Translations under genes and position numbers: made by a program
Part shown: positions 60,101-64,000 of the stretch, piece by piece
How the letters are laid out: every line of letters starts with the position of its first letter
How positions within the stretch are numbered: the stretch's first letter is position 1
NCBI GenBank assembly: GCA_963854835.1
Contig: OY978526.1
Coordinates: 89,683,846-89,747,845 of the forward strand
Origin: Megamerina dolium
Taxonomy: Eukaryota; Arthropoda; Insecta; Diptera; Megamerinidae
DNA length: 64,000 bases
Direction: 5' to 3'
The notes under the pieces: model-generated
The model's database searches: none
Told to the model about the DNA's origin: nothing
The model's input: only the letters and a program-made list of their open reading frames with translations

Positions 60101-61304
60101 TATATTAAGAGAATAGGTCCATTATCAAGAGATTTCTACCATGAAAAAAGTCTTTGTTTTTTTTTTGAATTGGCGTAAATCTGTGAGCAAATGACTCTTC
60201 TTACTAACTCTTTTTACAATATGATGGCCTCTAGTTATAGTCAAGATTAAGATCATCTTCTTTTGACATATTTTTGTATGGAAAATATGGCAAAAAAAAA
60301 AAACAATAACAAGGCCCTATTTGTTTAGGTTGATATTAGGGCTATCTACAAACGATTTATTTGATAAAATAATCTGTGTAAAATAACTGCAAATAAATAT
60401 GTTTATGGTAGTTTCGAAATATAGTTGAAATTTTTGTCATAACTCAAACTAACTGGGACACTTCAAAGCATCCTACGCATCGCTACCCTAAATTATATCC
60501 TTTCAAGGTGGCATCATTCAGTATGCATAACTTCTTGAGATGCTTCTTAAGTCGTTTTATTTTTTTGTTCTTGTTGGTTTCAACAACGATCTAATCCATC
60601 AAATATAACTGAGTAAAAACTCTACACATTCCATATGAGCACTCATGCGTATGTAAGTATGTGCGTGGGAACTATATGTGTGCACACACACATATATTGC
60701 AACTTTAAGATAAACTACATTTCTACATAAAGTAAGTTTTTCCCTCTCTCTCTCTCTCTCTCTCTCTATGTTTGTGTGTCTCTATCGCTCTTCAATTCAT
60801 TGTATCCTTCTCTATCTACATATCAACACATTCAGCTACTTCTAATTTGTTAAGTGGTTTGTACAAGTTAGCAAGTTAAGAACGCACAGATGATGACTAG
60901 TGCAAATGTACATATGTGGAAGGACTACGAGTATAATATAAATGAAGTAAGAAATGTAAGGTATAAATTAAGTTAACAAGTTTGTTTATTTGCTGTACTA
61001 CTAGCAGAATGAGAAGCAAATATTTGTGGCATGACGAAACTGTTATAAGAATTTAAAATTGACATAATTTTTGAAAGTGCAACAACAACAGCACACATTT
61101 TATACATTTTATTTATACATAAGTAGAATAAAACAATATGTCTCATAGTTGAGTACTTGATATATTGTACATGTATTGTACATGCGTGCTAGAATGATAC
61201 TCGCTTTGATATGAGCCACTTAATCAGTATTAATGTAATAACAACTATTAATTAGATATGCAAATTAATAATACATTTTGTCTTTTAAATGTGAAAATCG
61301 GCCA
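60101..61304. other. Gene-free AT-rich DNA
   Basis: CT microsatellite at 60743-60768. No gene. Confidence 0.5.
60743..60768. repeat. CT dinucleotide microsatellite
   Basis: Uninterrupted run. Confidence 0.9.
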
Positions 61305-62340
61305 ACTATGGACACAGTAAGATTCTAGATGAATTCAAGGGGAGGAACCGTGTAGCGGAGGGGGTTCTTTATGCACCCACAGACTACATGGGCTTTAATA
61401 CAAGGATTCCTATCTTCTATCTCAGCAGGGAAAACTGGAAGCCACACTGTGCAGTGCATGATTCAGACATCAGCATTTACACAGATGGCTCGAAGATGGA
61501 CAGAGGGACGGGCGCGGGAATTTTTTCAGAAAACCTGCACTGTGGAATGTCATTTCGATTTCCTGACGCTTGCAGCATTTTTCAGGCAGAAAAACAAACA
61601 TTTGGGAAGGCAACTATATTAATACAAGATAGTACAATTCCACCTTCGAATATCATTATCTTTGTAGACAGTCAAGTGGCACTGAAGGCAATCCAGAATC
61701 CAGAACAGTCAAGTCGAAAATCGTGCTGAAATGCCAAGCTTCATTATGTGACATAGATAACCACAGGGTCTCTCTTTTCTGGGTTCCTGGACATAGTGAT
61801 ATTGAAGGGAACGAACTGGCAGACGAAATGGCCAGAAGGTGATCCAGTATGGACGCCAATAAGGCCAACGACTCAGTAGAAATTCCACTTTGCGAACTGT
61901 TTGCGGGTATAGAAGAAATAGTTGTTAAGAAGACGAACAGCTTGTGGACTAGCTGAGAGCATTGTGGGGTGTCCAGGACTGTATGACCTAGGCTAGACAT
62001 GAGAAGGACGAGGATACTTCTGTCTTTAGCGAAGCCTGCAGTTGGAATTCTTACCGAAGTGATTACCAGGCACTGTGCCATCGCGGCATATACCGACGAG
62101 CGGACTGTATAGCAGTTGCCGAGGACTACAGACAAAACGACTTCAATGTTTGGGGTCTCATTTCTTCACAGGACTGAACGAACTTGCGAAAGTGGACTTA
62201 AAAGAGCTTCTTAACTTCATATGGAAAACCAAATGGTTCAAGAAGGATGACACATAAACACTGGTTACTTTGGGAATGTGTGCCTCCTCCGGCAATCAAG
62301 GGCAATCACAATGGGCAATAGATGCCTGCGAGTGGAATTA
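61305..62340 (+). mobile_element. RNase H-type LINE, 3' third
   Basis: Open frame 61388-61729 gives the upstream linker and RNase H with ISIYTDGSKMDRGTGAGIFS, CSIFQAEKQTFGKA and IIIFVDSQVALKAIQ, keeping three of the four acidic active-site residues. A stop follows. The remaining WVPGHSDIEGNELADEMAR is readable only across frames, as is the C-terminal end GLNELAKVDLKELLNFIWKT (stop at 62257). The Cys/His knuckle has been lost. The 3' UTR has CACAATGGGCAATAG. Confidence 0.88.
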
Positions 62341-63674
62341 TATTTTAAACTTTTTCCTCAAAATTATAAATTATGTTTGAATTTTAAGGTAATTGTGGCA
62401 AAAGTAATTTCTCTACTTTTGCTATCGATTGCAAAATACGTCGTGGATAATCCGACAACACTATATTATATTTTTTTGATATTACTTATAATGTCTATGG
62501 TCTTTAAGCTTGACAACGTATATTTGTATTTATAAGTATATAGGGAGATTTTAGCCCCGAATCAACATTTTTAATAGAAACTTTGCTATAATAGAAACCA
62601 AGATTTATACTACAATATATATTACAACAGTATTTCTTACCAAAACAAAATACAACAAAACATTTATAATGCTTTCTCATATGCTTATATTGTTTATTTT
62701 ACTTTAGCGCCCGCACATATGCAATAAATTTTTTCATAAACACGTACGCACAAAATGCAATTTTTGCGTTTATGTCTCAACTGATAACCATGGGAGTGTG
62801 AACTATCTACAATATTGTATAAGATACAACTAAAGTAAACTTAGATAAAAAGGAAAATATTATAAAATAACAAAATAATAAGAAGAGATATGATGATGAT
62901 GATGTTAGTCATCGCGTATAAAGCACTCGAAACTATATGCGATCAAACTTTTAATCGGAATTCTTTCTTAGAATAAATTAAATTCACACTTATAAACTTT
63001 TTTAAATTTTTTCTTCTTCTTCTTCTTCTCTAATTAAACATATATCTCTATGCTGTAGAGTTTTATTAATTAAAAATTGCCAAAATGTATATATCAAATT
63101 AAAATGTTGTTTCTCAACTCATCTACATATCCAATGAATTTTTCATATACCGTAAATGCATGAAGTTGCAACAATTCTTCCATGAAGTAGTATAAATTAA
63201 GTTTTTCCGAAGTTTTCAACATATTTTCACGAAAAACTTTTTCATCTTATTTTGTTCGATTAAAAAAACTTACCTACATATTGTACTCGTATATGTAGCA
63301 CTTATACATATACATATGCATGTATGTTAAAAAAAAAATCATGAAAATATATATATAAAAAAAAAATTATTTCGTGAAAATTGCATTTCCCTTTTTTGTT
63401 GCTTTTCACGTGTGCATACAAGTAGATATATAGCTTAAAGTTATGATCGATAAAACGTTACCAAATTTTTATTAGCTCATTTCTCAACACATTGCATTTT
63501 TCACTGAAGTGCATACAATTCAGTAAAAGTGTAACCTAAAGGCAAAATATTAAATTGAAAAAAAAAAATTTATATATAAAAGCAAAGTGAATTATGCACA
63601 AAATATATATAAAGGTGTAGAATTTCTACCCTCCTAGAGTAGATAGATGGTTTTACTCATTATAAAATCAATAT
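62341..63674. other. Gene-free AT-rich DNA
   Basis: GAT run at 62890-62903 and CTT run at 63010-63030. No gene. Confidence 0.5.
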
Positions 63675-63675
63675 A

Positions 63676-64000
63676 CAGGGTTAGGTGATTGATGTGTTAC
63701 CTATTCAAGCTGTCATATCTTCTTTCTGTGAAATTATTTTTTTTTTATTCAAATTACAAAAATTGTGGAAATATTCAAAATTTCAAAATTCATTCACTCC
63801 AGCTAGATTTGGCCACATTTTACCTTGACTAAGCATTCAAACGGTGAAAAATAGAGTTGCATACTTCACGAATGTAATCTTCCGGTATTTTGGTTCATTT
63901 CCGAACAATGGCTTTCTTTAGCGCATCCATACTGGTATATTTTTTAGTCCTTACCTTGCTCTCCAAAACGGCCCAGATGGAATACTCCGTCGGATTTGAA
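63676..64000 (-). mobile_element. Tc1/mariner-type transposase C-terminus, cut by window edge
   Basis: Minus-strand frame from the right edge: NPTEYSIWAVLESKVRTKKY, SMDALKKAIVRK-stop, then KIPEDYIREVCNSIFHRLNA-stop. This is the last catalytic position (Glu, in PTEYSIW) and the C-terminal helix of a Tc1/mariner-type transposase. The outer end is probably ACAGGGTTAGGTGATTG near 63676. One in-frame stop. Confidence 0.75.

Overview
This is an AT-rich stretch of a higher-dipteran genome, with tephritid fruit fly as my best guess. The evidence is two intron-bearing genes with fly-style 60-75 bp introns, TATA/Inr promoters and AATAAA signals, a large load of mariner relics with TA target duplications, and abundant CAA, CA, CT and GAT microsatellites. 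Nothing prokaryotic is present. The species call is inference.

Only two real protein genes can be supported. They form a divergent pair of secreted fibrinogen-related (FReD, ficolin/tachylectin-like) lectins at 8.3-10.0 kb (minus strand, 485 aa) and 12.86-14.2 kb (plus strand, 387 aa). Each has four coding exons with identical intron phases (0, 2, 2), a signal peptide, a helical or acidic stalk and a C-terminal fibrinogen domain. They look like an inverted duplication whose 2.9 kb spacer was later invaded by a SINE, a possible short DNA element and a mariner.

Most of the remaining recognisable sequence is transposon debris. (1) Tc1/mariner-superfamily elements of about ten lineages; none has an uninterrupted transposase. 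Several keep exact ends: 15906-16603, 19050-20243, 26681-27925, 50603-51419. (2) Non-LTR retrotransposons, nearly all 5'-truncated. One family ends in the C-terminal part of a reverse transcriptase (4.3, 6.1, 6.7 and 49.9 kb). A second type ends in RNase H plus a Cys/His knuckle (3.7, 42.7, 46.4, 56.6, 57.6 and 61.3 kb). (3) A tRNA-derived SINE family with Pol III A and B boxes and perfect target-site duplications (10.2, 16.8, 23.6 and 43.6 kb). Two further copies (15.3 and 54.0 kb) carry a different 3' tail that resembles the 3' end of the RNase H-type LINE at 3.7 kb and ends in CCTAA repeats.

The rest (long stretches at 0.3-3.7, 17.7-19.0, 20.2-22.0, 24.9-26.7, 27.9-29.6, 33.2-36.4, 43.99-46.4, 47.6-49.9, 51.4-53.4 and 54.2-56.6 kb) is AT-rich non-coding DNA with microsatellites. 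It could be intergenic or part of a large intron. Two weak gene-like signals lie there: a signal-peptide-like exon at 35797 and a promoter/first-exon-like segment at 55316.
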